Source: Pseudomonas nitroreducens
GTDB taxonomy: Bacteria; Pseudomonadota; Gammaproteobacteria; Pseudomonadales; Pseudomonadaceae
Direction: 5' to 3'
Assembly: GCF_014204515.1 (NCBI RefSeq)
Contig: NZ_JACHLI010000001.1
Location: 124,001 to 188,000, forward strand
DNA: 64,000 nucleotides
The position numbers and the translations under genes were made by a program. This document shows, piece after piece, positions 38,627 to 50,308 of the stretch. The notes under the pieces are model-generated. The model ran no database searches, had not been told where the DNA came from, and saw nothing but the letters and a program-made list of their open reading frames with translations. How positions within the stretch are numbered: position 1 is the first letter of the stretch; each line of letters begins with the position of its first letter.

Positions 38627-39748
38627 ATGATGAATACCCCCGCCCCAAAGCGCGATCTCATGAAGTTGTTGAAGGAGATTGCGATCATCGGCGCCGCTCT
38701 CTGCGCCGGTTATTTCTTCATTACCCAAGCTCACAAGCAAAGCGCTGACGCGCCCAAAGCCGAACAGGTCGCGCAGAGCCCAACGAACGCCGACACGGCA
38801 GGGCAGGCAGCCCAGGGCGGGGAAATCCAGCGAGACGACGCTATTGCAGCTCAAGAGCCCGAGGTTACTCAGGATGAGCGCAATGCTCGAATCAAGGGCA
38901 TCCTGGAGAAGCGCGCCGCCGAAGTGGACGCTGCCGGCCCGGTGCAGTTCAACTTGCCCGTCCATGGTGCGACAGACAAGCCGCGAATCCAGACCCTCCC
39001 AGCCATTCAAGCCACTCCTGCTGAAGCACTAGCCCCGGCAAAGCCGGTAAGTAGCGAGCAGGGTGGGGCTTCGGCTTCCGCGAACGGTTCTGATGTCACC
39101 AGTACCCTTCATCCGGCCCCGTTGGTTGACCAGGATGCAGCAGCCAGCATCACCGCCCACCGCACCGCCTACCTGGAAAAGCGCAAGACTGAGCCGGGCC
39201 TTCAAGGCATCTTCAAGATCGGCACCCACGTCGACGGCGCGGCCATGACCCCGGCCGAGACTGCAGAGCAGATAAGACAAACCCTGGCCAAGATCCCTGA
39301 TGAGTGGACGATCAGCTACAAGGCAGCGAACGAGCGCGCCAGGATCTACGTCTTCACGGACATCACGTGTCCGTTCTGCGCCAAGCTCCACAACTCTCTG
39401 AACGAGATCCTGGCTGCCGGCGTCAGCGTGCACTACCTGATGTATCCGCGCGATATGGCCCGCGACGAGTCCAAGATCAGCCCCACCGCCGCAGACATGA
39501 TCAACATCTGGTGCGCACCAAACCAGCAAGAGGCTATCAACGATGCCTTCCACAAGTACAAGCCGCGCGAAGCCCGTTGCGACGCACTGCCGAAAGACAT
39601 CGTCCGGATCAAACCGCCGGTAATGGATCACTACCGCATCGGCGACGTGTTCAACGTGAACGGCACCCCGACGATCTACGCCTCCATTGGCACGCACACG
39701 GTCGGGTTCTCCGACGCCGCCAAGCTTCTGGCAGAGCTTGGGCTGTAA
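38627..39748 (+). CDS. DsbC/DsbG-like thiol:disulfide isomerase, membrane-anchored
   Basis: 373 aa (two consecutive ATGs; GAGG upstream). A hydrophobic helix at residues ~12-30 is an uncleaved anchor or signal. A ~130-residue Ala/Pro/Gln-rich linker follows, then a thioredoxin-fold domain with CPFC (Cys248, Cys251) and a cis-Pro motif NGTPT. Two further Cys (IWCAPN and ARCDALP) match the second disulfide of DsbC/TrbB-type proteins. Such isomerases accompany conjugative type IV systems and fold their periplasmic parts, which suits the DotL/DotM genes here. Confidence 0.85.
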   Translation: MMNTPAPKRDLMKLLKEIAIIGAALCAGYFFITQAHKQSADAPKAEQVAQSPTNADTAGQAAQGGEIQRDDAIAAQEPEVTQDERNARIKGILEKRAAEVDAAGPVQFNLPVHGATDKPRIQTLPAIQATPAEALAPAKPVSSEQGGASASANGSDVTSTLHPAPLVDQDAAASITAHRTAYLEKRKTEPGLQGIFKIGTHVDGAAMTPAETAEQIRQTLAKIPDEWTISYKAANERARIYVFTDITCPFCAKLHNSLNEILAAGVSVHYLMYPRDMARDESKISPTAADMINIWCAPNQQEAINDAFHKYKPREARCDALPKDIVRIKPPVMDHYRIGDVFNVNGTPTIYASIGTHTVGFSDAAKLLAELGL

Positions 39749-39760
39749 GCGCCAGCAACG

Positions 39761-39787
39761 AAAAAGCCCCGCGATGCGGGGCTTTTT
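39761..39787. terminator. Bidirectional terminator between dsbC-like and dnaQ-like genes
   Basis: AAAAAGCCCCGC GAT GCGGGGCTTTTT; one base differs from the hairpin at 28972. Confidence 0.92.
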
Positions 39788-39799
39788 CATGGAGGCAAT

Positions 39800-40558
39800 T
39801 CAGAATTCCAGAGTGAGGGCGACTGCCTCGTTGCCTGCCTTCTTGGCGATACGAGCACAGGAGGCCTCGTGGCGCTCTCTGTCAGCTTTTGAGACGCTGG
39901 CTACCCGTAGGGCGCCCCTTTGTAGCGAAACCCTCTCAGGCGTGAGGATAGGGCCGATAGCGGCGTAGCTCTCTTCGACCTGCAGGGTGTTCTGCTGAAC
40001 GGTCATCTCCATAAAGACCATGCTCAGCAGCATGGCGTCCTTGAGGGCTCCGTGAAGTTCCCGGTCGATATCGCAGTTTGGTAGGTATCGGGAGACCAGG
40101 GCGTCCAGGTTGTTCCTCTTGCCTGGGTGTTTTGCCCTAGCGAGACTCAGCGAGTCGATGACCCCAATACCCATCTGCTCAATCGAGCTGGCACCGAAGG
40201 TGTTCATCTCCCAGTTTAGGAACCCAATGTCGAAAGACGCGTTGTGAGCGACTACAGTCGTGGGCCCAGGAAGGCTGCCATCTCCCTTCAAGAAGGAGCG
40301 CAGACTGGGGAGGATGTCCTGGAAGGTCTTTCCACCGCCGAGGCGAATGGCGTCATCACGTGAGATCCCGTGTACCGCGTATGCCTCCTCCGGAACATCC
40401 CGTTGGGGGTCAAAATACCGGTGATAGATCTTCCCGGTCGGTTTGCGGTTGAAGTACTCAACAATGCCGATTTCCAGCAATCGATGGCCTTCCTTCCACT
40501 CGAACCCAGTCGACTCAGAGTCGAGGATGCAAAGTCTTCCGGACGTCATCTCAATCAT
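39800..40558 (-). CDS. dnaQ: DnaQ-like DEDD 3'-5' exonuclease
   Basis: 252 aa. Exo I LCILDSESTGF (Asp and Glu retained in a DxE), Exo II VVAHNASFDIGFLNWE, Exo III LHGALKDAMLLS (His and Asp of the DEDDh class). Homologues act as the Pol III epsilon proofreading subunit. Encoded 47 bp downstream of dnaB on the same strand and close to dnaE, so proofreading for the plasmid DnaE is the likely role. A second ATG three codons in is possible. Confidence 0.85.
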   Translation of the reverse strand: MIEMTSGRLCILDSESTGFEWKEGHRLLEIGIVEYFNRKPTGKIYHRYFDPQRDVPEEAYAVHGISRDDAIRLGGGKTFQDILPSLRSFLKGDGSLPGPTTVVAHNASFDIGFLNWEMNTFGASSIEQMGIGVIDSLSLARAKHPGKRNNLDALVSRYLPNCDIDRELHGALKDAMLLSMVFMEMTVQQNTLQVEESYAAIGPILTPERVSLQRGALRVASVSKADRERHEASCARIAKKAGNEAVALTLEF

Positions 40559-40605
40559 GCGTATGCCCTCAAGCTATGCCGTAGTGTGGCATGGGAGACG
40601 GAACA

Positions 40606-42102
40606 CTAAAAAGGTCGCTCGGGGGCATCAACAAACGTGATCCCCTCTACATGGCTGGCCGCGTTGATCTCAACCCCAGGCCCGTCCCCAGAAAGGCTGT
40701 TCGCGAGAGCAATACTCCGCTGCCGAGCATCGTCGGCGACGACGTCTGGAAGCGTGAATAACCCTGAAATTGAACCAGCCACCAGGTTGACGAACTTCGT
40801 GAAGCGGCCCATCCATCCAAGCTTGGCCGTGCCAAGTGCACCAGCACGCTGCTTACCGACGATGATCTCGGCGATCCCCTTGTCTTCAGTCTCGGGGTGG
40901 TACACCTCGTCTCGGTAAACGAACATGATCAGGTTGGCGTCTTGTTCGATAGCACCCGACTCTCGCAGGTCGGAGTTCATAGGACGCTTGTTGGGGCGCG
41001 CCTCAAGCGCACGGCTGAGCTGCGACAGGGCAATCACTGCGATATTGAAGGTCTTGGCGATTGTCTTTAGGGCCATGGAGTTCGCGCCAACAGCGGCAGC
41101 CATGTTCCCGCCCCATTTCTCATCGAGTGCCATCAGTTGAAGGTAGTCGACCAGGATGAAATCGAGTTGACCATGCTCTTCAATGAAGTCGTAGATGATC
41201 GAGGTCATCTGCATTGGGGACAGCGCCGGCTCATCGCAGACGAAGAGCTTGAGCCCCTGGACTTGGCTAAGGCTTGCGCCAAGTTTCTCGACTTCCCCGT
41301 GCTTAAGCTTGCCGGTTCGGAGGTTATGGGCGTCAATTTCGCCATAGCCGGAGACTGTTCGCTGGAAGAGCTGGTCAGCAGGCATCTCCATCGAGAAGAC
41401 CAGACCAACCTTTCCTTGGAACTTAGCCGCATGTTCAGCAATGTTCATGGCAAAGGTGGTTTTACCCATGGCCGGGCGACCAGCAATGATCACCAGGTCA
41501 GTCGGCTGCATGCTGACAATGATGTCATCAAGCGCAGCAAACCCTGACTGGATTCCGGGTATCTCACCGTCTTCGATCTTCTTCTTGAACGCCTGGGCCC
41601 ATTGCTCGCCAATCTGCGAGTAGGAGAAGAACCTTTTCTTCTTGCTGCGCAGGGCTGTGCCGGCGCGAGACAGCTTGGCACTGATCGTATGAATGGTGGC
41701 TTCTACAGGGATCGAGGAGTCCCTGATGTCCTTTGCCGAACGCAGCAGGGCCTGCAGCGAACTGGCACGGACTGCGAGCTCCTTCATGGCATGTACGTTC
41801 TGAACCACTGCGTCGTGCCGGGGGATCTCTGTGAGAATCCCCATGACATAGGGCTCCAGGTCGCTGCCGGCGAATTTCGACATGGCAATCTCGGGGGTTA
41901 CACCCCGCTCAGCCTGGAATTCGGTGTTGATCCAGTCGAAGAATGCCTTGGCATTGGGCGATAGGAAGTCAGAAGGGGCGAGCCCATCCAGCTGCCTGAG
42001 GAGAGACGGGGTCTCAAGAACCGTGACGAGAACGCTCTTTTCTAGGGGAATTGCACGAAGGTGAAAGTCCTCACCTACGGCACTCAACGGTTCTGCGGAC
42101 AT
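40606..42102 (-). CDS. dnaB: Replicative DNA helicase DnaB
   Basis: About 498 aa from the ATG at MSAEPLSAVGED after GGAG; the longer frame reading (to 42168) passes through the promoter. The N-terminal domain runs about 1-170, and the RecA-like C-terminal domain has Walker A IIAGRPAMGKTTFAMN and the DnaB pattern DFILVDYLQLM, ALSQLSRALEARPNKRPMNSDLRESGAIEQDAN and DEVYHPE. Hexameric 5'-3' helicase at the fork. It is divergent from dnaE with a shared 116-bp promoter region. Confidence 0.93.
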   Translation of the reverse strand: MSAEPLSAVGEDFHLRAIPLEKSVLVTVLETPSLLRQLDGLAPSDFLSPNAKAFFDWINTEFQAERGVTPEIAMSKFAGSDLEPYVMGILTEIPRHDAVVQNVHAMKELAVRASSLQALLRSAKDIRDSSIPVEATIHTISAKLSRAGTALRSKKKRFFSYSQIGEQWAQAFKKKIEDGEIPGIQSGFAALDDIIVSMQPTDLVIIAGRPAMGKTTFAMNIAEHAAKFQGKVGLVFSMEMPADQLFQRTVSGYGEIDAHNLRTGKLKHGEVEKLGASLSQVQGLKLFVCDEPALSPMQMTSIIYDFIEEHGQLDFILVDYLQLMALDEKWGGNMAAAVGANSMALKTIAKTFNIAVIALSQLSRALEARPNKRPMNSDLRESGAIEQDANLIMFVYRDEVYHPETEDKGIAEIIVGKQRAGALGTAKLGWMGRFTKFVNLVAGSISGLFTLPDVVADDARQRSIALANSLSGDGPGVEINAASHVEGITFVDAPERPF

Positions 42103-42131
42103 GCCAAGGGCTCCGATAGAAGGGGACGGCG

Positions 42132-42159
42132 AGTATATGCCGTCGCGTTTTTCTGTCAA
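42132..42159 (-). promoter_or_regulatory. Sigma-70 promoter of dnaB-dnaQ
   Basis: On the minus strand TTGACA (42159-42154), 16-bp spacer, TATACT (42137-42132), 30 bp before the dnaB ATG. Confidence 0.8.
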
Positions 42160-42218
42160 TTGATGCAATATTCACTCATCTGCCAGGGTATAGAAAGCCC
42201 CTAAAGCCGGAGTCTGCC

Positions 42219-45851
<3,633 letters not shown>

Positions 45852-45872
45852 TCCATCCTCCAACACCGAGGC

Positions 45873-45898
45873 GGCGCGAGAGATCGCGCCGATTTCTT
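45873..45898 (+). terminator. Terminator of dnaE
   Basis: GGCGCGA GAGA TCGCGCC followed by GATTTCTT. It abuts the start of the next gene. Confidence 0.7.
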
Positions 45899-45899
45899 G

Positions 45900-46505
45900 A
45901 TGGTTGATACCTGGCGCAATGCGGCTGTTCACATTCCCACCGAAGACAAGGAGAAATGGTGCAAGGAAGGTGAAGAATACGAGAGGAAGTTCGTCGAATG
46001 CATGAACAAGTACTCCGATATCCAAGTTCAGATTAACCCCAAGAAGCAGCGCGACAAGTACGCCCCTGATTTGCTGGTTCCTGGTTATGGTGAGTGCGAC
46101 CTTAAAGCACAGAGAACACCATTTTTTACTGCCGCAAAGTTCGGTATACATCCTCGTAACGCTTTTACACTTAACGAGAAGGACGTTATACGTTACCGGC
46201 AGATGTACCCCGGTATCGGCATTTTCTTCTGGGTCGACTGGCAGAATCGTGAGTCCAAGGGGCGCAACTACAAGCCGGTGGAGTACAAGTGGGGTGTCTA
46301 CTACGCCACGATCCGGGAGATCCTCGGGATCATCGATACCGGCTTGGCCAAGCTGCATTCGTACCAGCACCGCCAGGACAGCGCGGAGCACGCCACGCGC
46401 AACAAGCGAGGCATGAACGATGACGGGAATGCCAAAGGTAGTTACGTGCTGAGTGTGGAGTGGATAACTCCAATTCTTTTCAGTAAAGACGATCCCTGGG
46501 TCTAA
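45900..46505 (+). CDS. Possible PD-(D/E)XK nuclease
   Basis: 201 aa from the ATG (a TTG directly precedes it). The segment QINPKKQRDKYAPDLLVPGYGECDLKAQRTPFF reads as a beta-hairpin with PD, then ExDLK, the catalytic arrangement of PD-(D/E)XK nucleases; an aromatic FFWVDWQ strand follows. No family is recognised beyond this. It is isolated between two terminators directly behind dnaE, and its codons look less GC-biased in the middle than those of its neighbours. Confidence 0.5.
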   Translation: MVDTWRNAAVHIPTEDKEKWCKEGEEYERKFVECMNKYSDIQVQINPKKQRDKYAPDLLVPGYGECDLKAQRTPFFTAAKFGIHPRNAFTLNEKDVIRYRQMYPGIGIFFWVDWQNRESKGRNYKPVEYKWGVYYATIREILGIIDTGLAKLHSYQHRQDSAEHATRNKRGMNDDGNAKGSYVLSVEWITPILFSKDDPWV

Positions 46506-46515
46506 TAGACTCTTG

Positions 46516-46553
46516 AAAGAGGTCAACTATAACGATTGTTGACCTCTTTTTTT
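46516..46553 (+). terminator. Terminator after the putative nuclease gene
   Basis: AAAGAGGTCAAC ... GTTGACCTCTTT hairpin with a T7 tail. Confidence 0.9.
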
Positions 46554-46621
46554 ACCGATTGTATATTGGGTCATCTGACATTAAGTCAGCGCCATAAAAA
46601 TAATAATAGAGGCGAACATTG

Positions 46622-47725
46622 ATGACCTTCAGAGCTGAGGTCAGGGAGCTCATTGCAGCTACCTTTCCGACCATCTCCACGAAAGAGCAACGCGACATCA
46701 ACATCGCCAGCCGCCTGTATGGCTGGGATGGAAAGGGCGGTTGCAGCCTTCAAATCGCCGGTCAGGAATTCAACCTGACCCGCGAACGTGTCCGCCAAAT
46801 CGCAGGCGAAGTCGCCGAGAAGATGAAGGCGAAGGCGCCGGAAGTCTTGAAGACGGTTCCGGGCCTACTGCAGTACATCCACCAACTGATCCCCGCCAGC
46901 GCATCCCGCGTAGAATCCGAGCTCTCCGGCCATGGCCTGGGCGAAGATCGCGTGGAAGGCGTGATCAAGAGCGCCACGCTGTTCTTCAAGGTCGGCGACA
47001 ACCTCAAGCTGGGCGACCACATCCGTGTGGGCGTCGAGAATGGCGTGCGCTACGTGACACCGCCTGACATGGAAGGCACTGCCACCAGGATCTCGGCCAA
47101 AGCGCAGAAGATCGTCACTCACGTGGGCATGGTACATGTCAACGAACTACTCCCCCTGACGCCGGCCCTGTCGGAAGAGAGCGCCCTGGCGTTCATCCGC
47201 GATGTGCTGGGCTCTCGTTCCGATGCCCACTGGCTGGATGAGGAGTGCAACTGGGTGTGGCTGAGCGATGCGCCCAGAAACAGGCTGATCACCTGCCTCC
47301 ACAAGATGCTCCACGTGTACTCCAGCACTACCCTGGAAAACATCGTGGCCGGGGTGAACCGCTACTTCCGCAAAGATGCCGAGAAAGACGCCCCTGCGAC
47401 CAAGCTTGAAGCGCCGCTGGAGATCCTGGGCAAGATGATCAACGCCTGGGGTGAGGCAACCGTCTCCGAAGCCGGCATCGTCCGCAAGACAGCTACCTTC
47501 CACGCAGTGAAGCAACCGACCGAGTACGAAGTGCTGCTCGTGAAGGAGATCATGGCCAAGCCTGAGAAGATCGCCAGGGAGAAAGAGCTGGAGAACGCTC
47601 TGGTGCCGCTGGTCGATGGCAAGCCGCACCCGCACAAGCACCGCTTCAGCATCCAGCTGAACTACTCACCGCTGGTGTGCAAAGGCGCCAAGCGGGGCGA
47701 GTACGTGGCAACTGGGGTGATCTGA
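46622..47725 (+). CDS. Protein with sigma-70 region-4-like helix-turn-helix
   Basis: 367 aa from the ATG after GAGGCG. Near residue 45 the segment QEFNLTRERVRQIAGEVAEKMK is the region-4.2 recognition helix of sigma-70 factors, but no region 2 is present, so it cannot be a full sigma factor. The rest is helical with a C-terminal domain (about 110-360) of unknown fold. It may be a DNA-binding regulator, or an anti-sigma or appropriator-like protein contacting RNA polymerase. It has its own terminator; an AT-rich TTGTATATTG box lies about 60 bp upstream. Confidence 0.7.
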   Translation: MTFRAEVRELIAATFPTISTKEQRDINIASRLYGWDGKGGCSLQIAGQEFNLTRERVRQIAGEVAEKMKAKAPEVLKTVPGLLQYIHQLIPASASRVESELSGHGLGEDRVEGVIKSATLFFKVGDNLKLGDHIRVGVENGVRYVTPPDMEGTATRISAKAQKIVTHVGMVHVNELLPLTPALSEESALAFIRDVLGSRSDAHWLDEECNWVWLSDAPRNRLITCLHKMLHVYSSTTLENIVAGVNRYFRKDAEKDAPATKLEAPLEILGKMINAWGEATVSEAGIVRKTATFHAVKQPTEYEVLLVKEIMAKPEKIAREKELENALVPLVDGKPHPHKHRFSIQLNYSPLVCKGAKRGEYVATGVI

Positions 47726-47738
47726 TCCCCCAGAACGC

Positions 47739-47767
47739 AAAAGGCCTGGAGTGATCCAGGCCTTTTT
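47739..47767. terminator. Terminator between convergent genes
   Basis: AAAAGGCCTGG AGTGAT CCAGGCCTTTTT, usable from both sides. Confidence 0.88.
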
Positions 47768-47788
47768 GTTTACAGCCCCTGGGAGGGC

Positions 47789-48274
47789 CTACCTTGCAGC
47801 GAGACAGCCACCCTGCATCTCGACACCCATTCCAGGGCGTTCGCGCGGTGGTGGGGCAGGGAGGGGCTTTCTGAGCCCAAAAGCTTGCTCCCGCAGAACT
47901 GCTTCTTCCCGAGAGTCTTCAACGCACTGGGTGCCGCAACGCGCCACGCGCTCCTGGTCGGCGAATAGTGCGCGCAGCATGTACGGGTTCGGATGGCGGT
48001 TGATCGCCGGCTCCAGGTACTCCATCGCAGAGCACAGGCGTCCGTCCTTCAGGTGGAAGTAGACCATCAAGGCGCGCCGGGCGTGACGCGCCTTGGAGGC
48101 TTCGTCAGATGGGAGGTCTGCCGGGGTGACATGCAGCCACTCCTTCGCAATTGCCTCGGTATGCGCCGGGCGCGGCAGTTCTGCCCAGCCGCCGGCATCG
48201 CCAGACATCAGTCGTTCGTAGGCTTGGAGCCAGGCCTGCGCACGCTGGCGCAGAGGAGGGGCGATCATATCCAT
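47789..48274 (-). CDS. Hypothetical protein
   Basis: About 161 aa from the ATG at MDMIAPPLRQRA (another ATG is two codons in); the frame extends to 48364 but that part overlaps a -35-like TTGACA. Helical, with TPR-like residues (ALMVYFHLKDGRLCSAMEYLEPAINRHPNPYMLRALFADQ). No function recognised. Divergent from dnaG. Confidence 0.5.
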   Translation of the reverse strand: MDMIAPPLRQRAQAWLQAYERLMSGDAGGWAELPRPAHTEAIAKEWLHVTPADLPSDEASKARHARRALMVYFHLKDGRLCSAMEYLEPAINRHPNPYMLRALFADQERVARCGTQCVEDSREEAVLREQAFGLRKPLPAPPPRERPGMGVEMQGGCLAAR

Positions 48275-48407
48275 TCGGTTGCACACCACAGCAGGGAGAG
48301 CCCAGACCAACTGGTCACAGGCCAGGAAGGGCCGGATGGTAGGAGGTAGACACTGGAGTGTCAATTAGCTGAAAATTGCGCGCTTAGACCAGATGCTAGG
48401 AGCACCC

Positions 48408-50273
48408 GTGGCTAGCCCCAAATTGATGAAAATTCCGCAGGAAGTCATCAACCGACTGATTGCGCAGCAAGACATCGTCTCCCTCATTGGCAAGTACCTT
48501 CCCCTGAAGAAGGTTGGTGTCGACTTCGTAGCCCTGTGCCCATTTCACAAGGAACGATCACCTTCGTTCACGGTGATTCCGAAGAAGCAGTGCTACTACT
48601 GCTTTGGTTGCGGCGCCGGGGGCAACGCCATGGTCTTCCTCCAGGACTACACCGGTAAAGGATTCCTCCCGATCCTCATGGAGATGGCGGAGGAGTGCAA
48701 CGAAGACATCACGCCGTTCCTGAAGTCATCCCAGGAAGGCCAGCTGGCCCTGGCGATCAACCAGGCCATGCAGGAGGCTGGCAATTACTTCGAAAACGAG
48801 CTTTGGGAAACAGAGAACCAGGTTGGCCTGGATTACCTGTTCGACCGTGGATTCAGTGAGCCTGTCATCAAGCTCTACAAGATGGGCTACGCCGGCTTCA
48901 GCAAAGACATCATGAGCGCGTTGAGCGAGCACGAACCGGCCCTGATCAGCTCGGGCGTTTTCGCGAAAAACGACCGTGATGAGGTCTACTCGGCCTTCCG
49001 TGACCGAATTGTGCTTCCCATCCGAGATGCGCGAGGCAAGATCATCGCGCTGAGCGGCCGCACGCTGAAAGGCGACGTGAAGCCCAAGTACCTCAACTCG
49101 AAGGAAACGGCACTGTTCTCGAAGAACAACGTGCTGTACGGGCTACACGAAGCACTAGCCGTGGCGGCGTTGGACAAGCTCGAAGAGCTCCGCGTCGTTG
49201 AAGGCCAGCTCGATGTTGTTGCTCACCGCATGATCGGTTTGGACGCGGTAGCAGCAATGGGTTCCTCACTGTCTGTCCCACAGATGCGCCTGCTGGTGCG
49301 ACACGCCAAGAAGGTGCTGTTCGTCTACGACGGCGACAAGGCCGGCCGTAAGGCACTGGTAAACGCATGCACCATCCTCCTGGAGAACCTGGCGGATCAC
49401 TCGGTTGTCTTCGAGGTCGCGACGCTCCCGGAGGGGCAAGACCCAGACAGCATGATCAAAGCTGATCCCGAGGCCTACAAGGAAGCCACCGAGCAGCGTA
49501 TCCCCTGGCTCGAGGCTCTGTTCACCAAACTTGAGGAGTACGAGAGCCTACAAGCAGCAGGGCCTGCAGAGGTTGGCCGGGCACGGATGGATTACGCGTC
49601 TGCCGCGCTGAGCATCATCCACGGAGCGCGCGATCCGCTCCTGAAGTTCCAAGCTGTCGAGACGGTGTCCCGGATTGCCGACATCCCAGTGGAAGTGCTC
49701 AATGATCAGCTGCTGAAGATCCCGCTCAGCATGTCCGGGATTGCAGCCAAGCAGATCGATAAGCTGGTAGTCACCATGCCTATCCGGCTGGCGCGGATGC
49801 TGTGGGATGATCCGAAGTATGCTGCCGACATCGAGTACCTGGATGTCTGGAAGGAAGAGGGGGACGAGCTGACCGTTACCATGGCGAACTGGATCGAAGA
49901 CATGCGCCAGGGTGTCTACGACCTGGAGCTCAGCGACGAGCAGATCCAAACCATTGCGAACAAGCCGTACCAGGAAGAGAGGTTCCGGCAGGACAACCGG
50001 GAACAGGGCGCCATGCAGGCGTTTGGCAACATTCTGGGTCTTCTTCCCAAGGACATTACCCAAACGATCATGGCTGAAGAGCCAGAGACGGGGAATAACA
50101 CCGCCTTTGCACTGGCCATGACGATCACCTCCCTGTGTGCAGGAAAAGCAATGGAGCGCATCCAGCGCCAGGCCGGCATGAACATGCTCTCGGATGGCGA
50201 TAGGGAGTATTTCCGCAAAATGATGGAAATTCGGCGTTCAGCAATTGCGCGAAGTAAGACAATTACTTTGTAA
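48408..50273 (+). CDS. dnaG: DnaG primase
   Basis: 621 aa from a GTG 6 bp after AGGAG; an upstream in-frame ATG would overlap that ribosome site. CHC2 zinc finger CPFHKERSPSFTV...CYYCFGCGAGG, the RNA polymerase domain with GRTL and PKYLNSKET, TOPRIM motifs VVEGQLDVVAH and VLFVYDGDKAGRKA, and a divergent C-terminal region that should contact DnaB. Makes RNA primers for lagging-strand synthesis. It is 35 bp upstream of the RecG-like gene on the same strand. Confidence 0.93.
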   Translation: MASPKLMKIPQEVINRLIAQQDIVSLIGKYLPLKKVGVDFVALCPFHKERSPSFTVIPKKQCYYCFGCGAGGNAMVFLQDYTGKGFLPILMEMAEECNEDITPFLKSSQEGQLALAINQAMQEAGNYFENELWETENQVGLDYLFDRGFSEPVIKLYKMGYAGFSKDIMSALSEHEPALISSGVFAKNDRDEVYSAFRDRIVLPIRDARGKIIALSGRTLKGDVKPKYLNSKETALFSKNNVLYGLHEALAVAALDKLEELRVVEGQLDVVAHRMIGLDAVAAMGSSLSVPQMRLLVRHAKKVLFVYDGDKAGRKALVNACTILLENLADHSVVFEVATLPEGQDPDSMIKADPEAYKEATEQRIPWLEALFTKLEEYESLQAAGPAEVGRARMDYASAALSIIHGARDPLLKFQAVETVSRIADIPVEVLNDQLLKIPLSMSGIAAKQIDKLVVTMPIRLARMLWDDPKYAADIEYLDVWKEEGDELTVTMANWIEDMRQGVYDLELSDEQIQTIANKPYQEERFRQDNREQGAMQAFGNILGLLPKDITQTIMAEEPETGNNTAFALAMTITSLCAGKAMERIQRQAGMNMLSDGDREYFRKMMEIRRSAIARSKTITL

Positions 50274-50308
50274 TTGTGCATAGAATGGAGGAATAAGGGG
50301 AGATGAGC

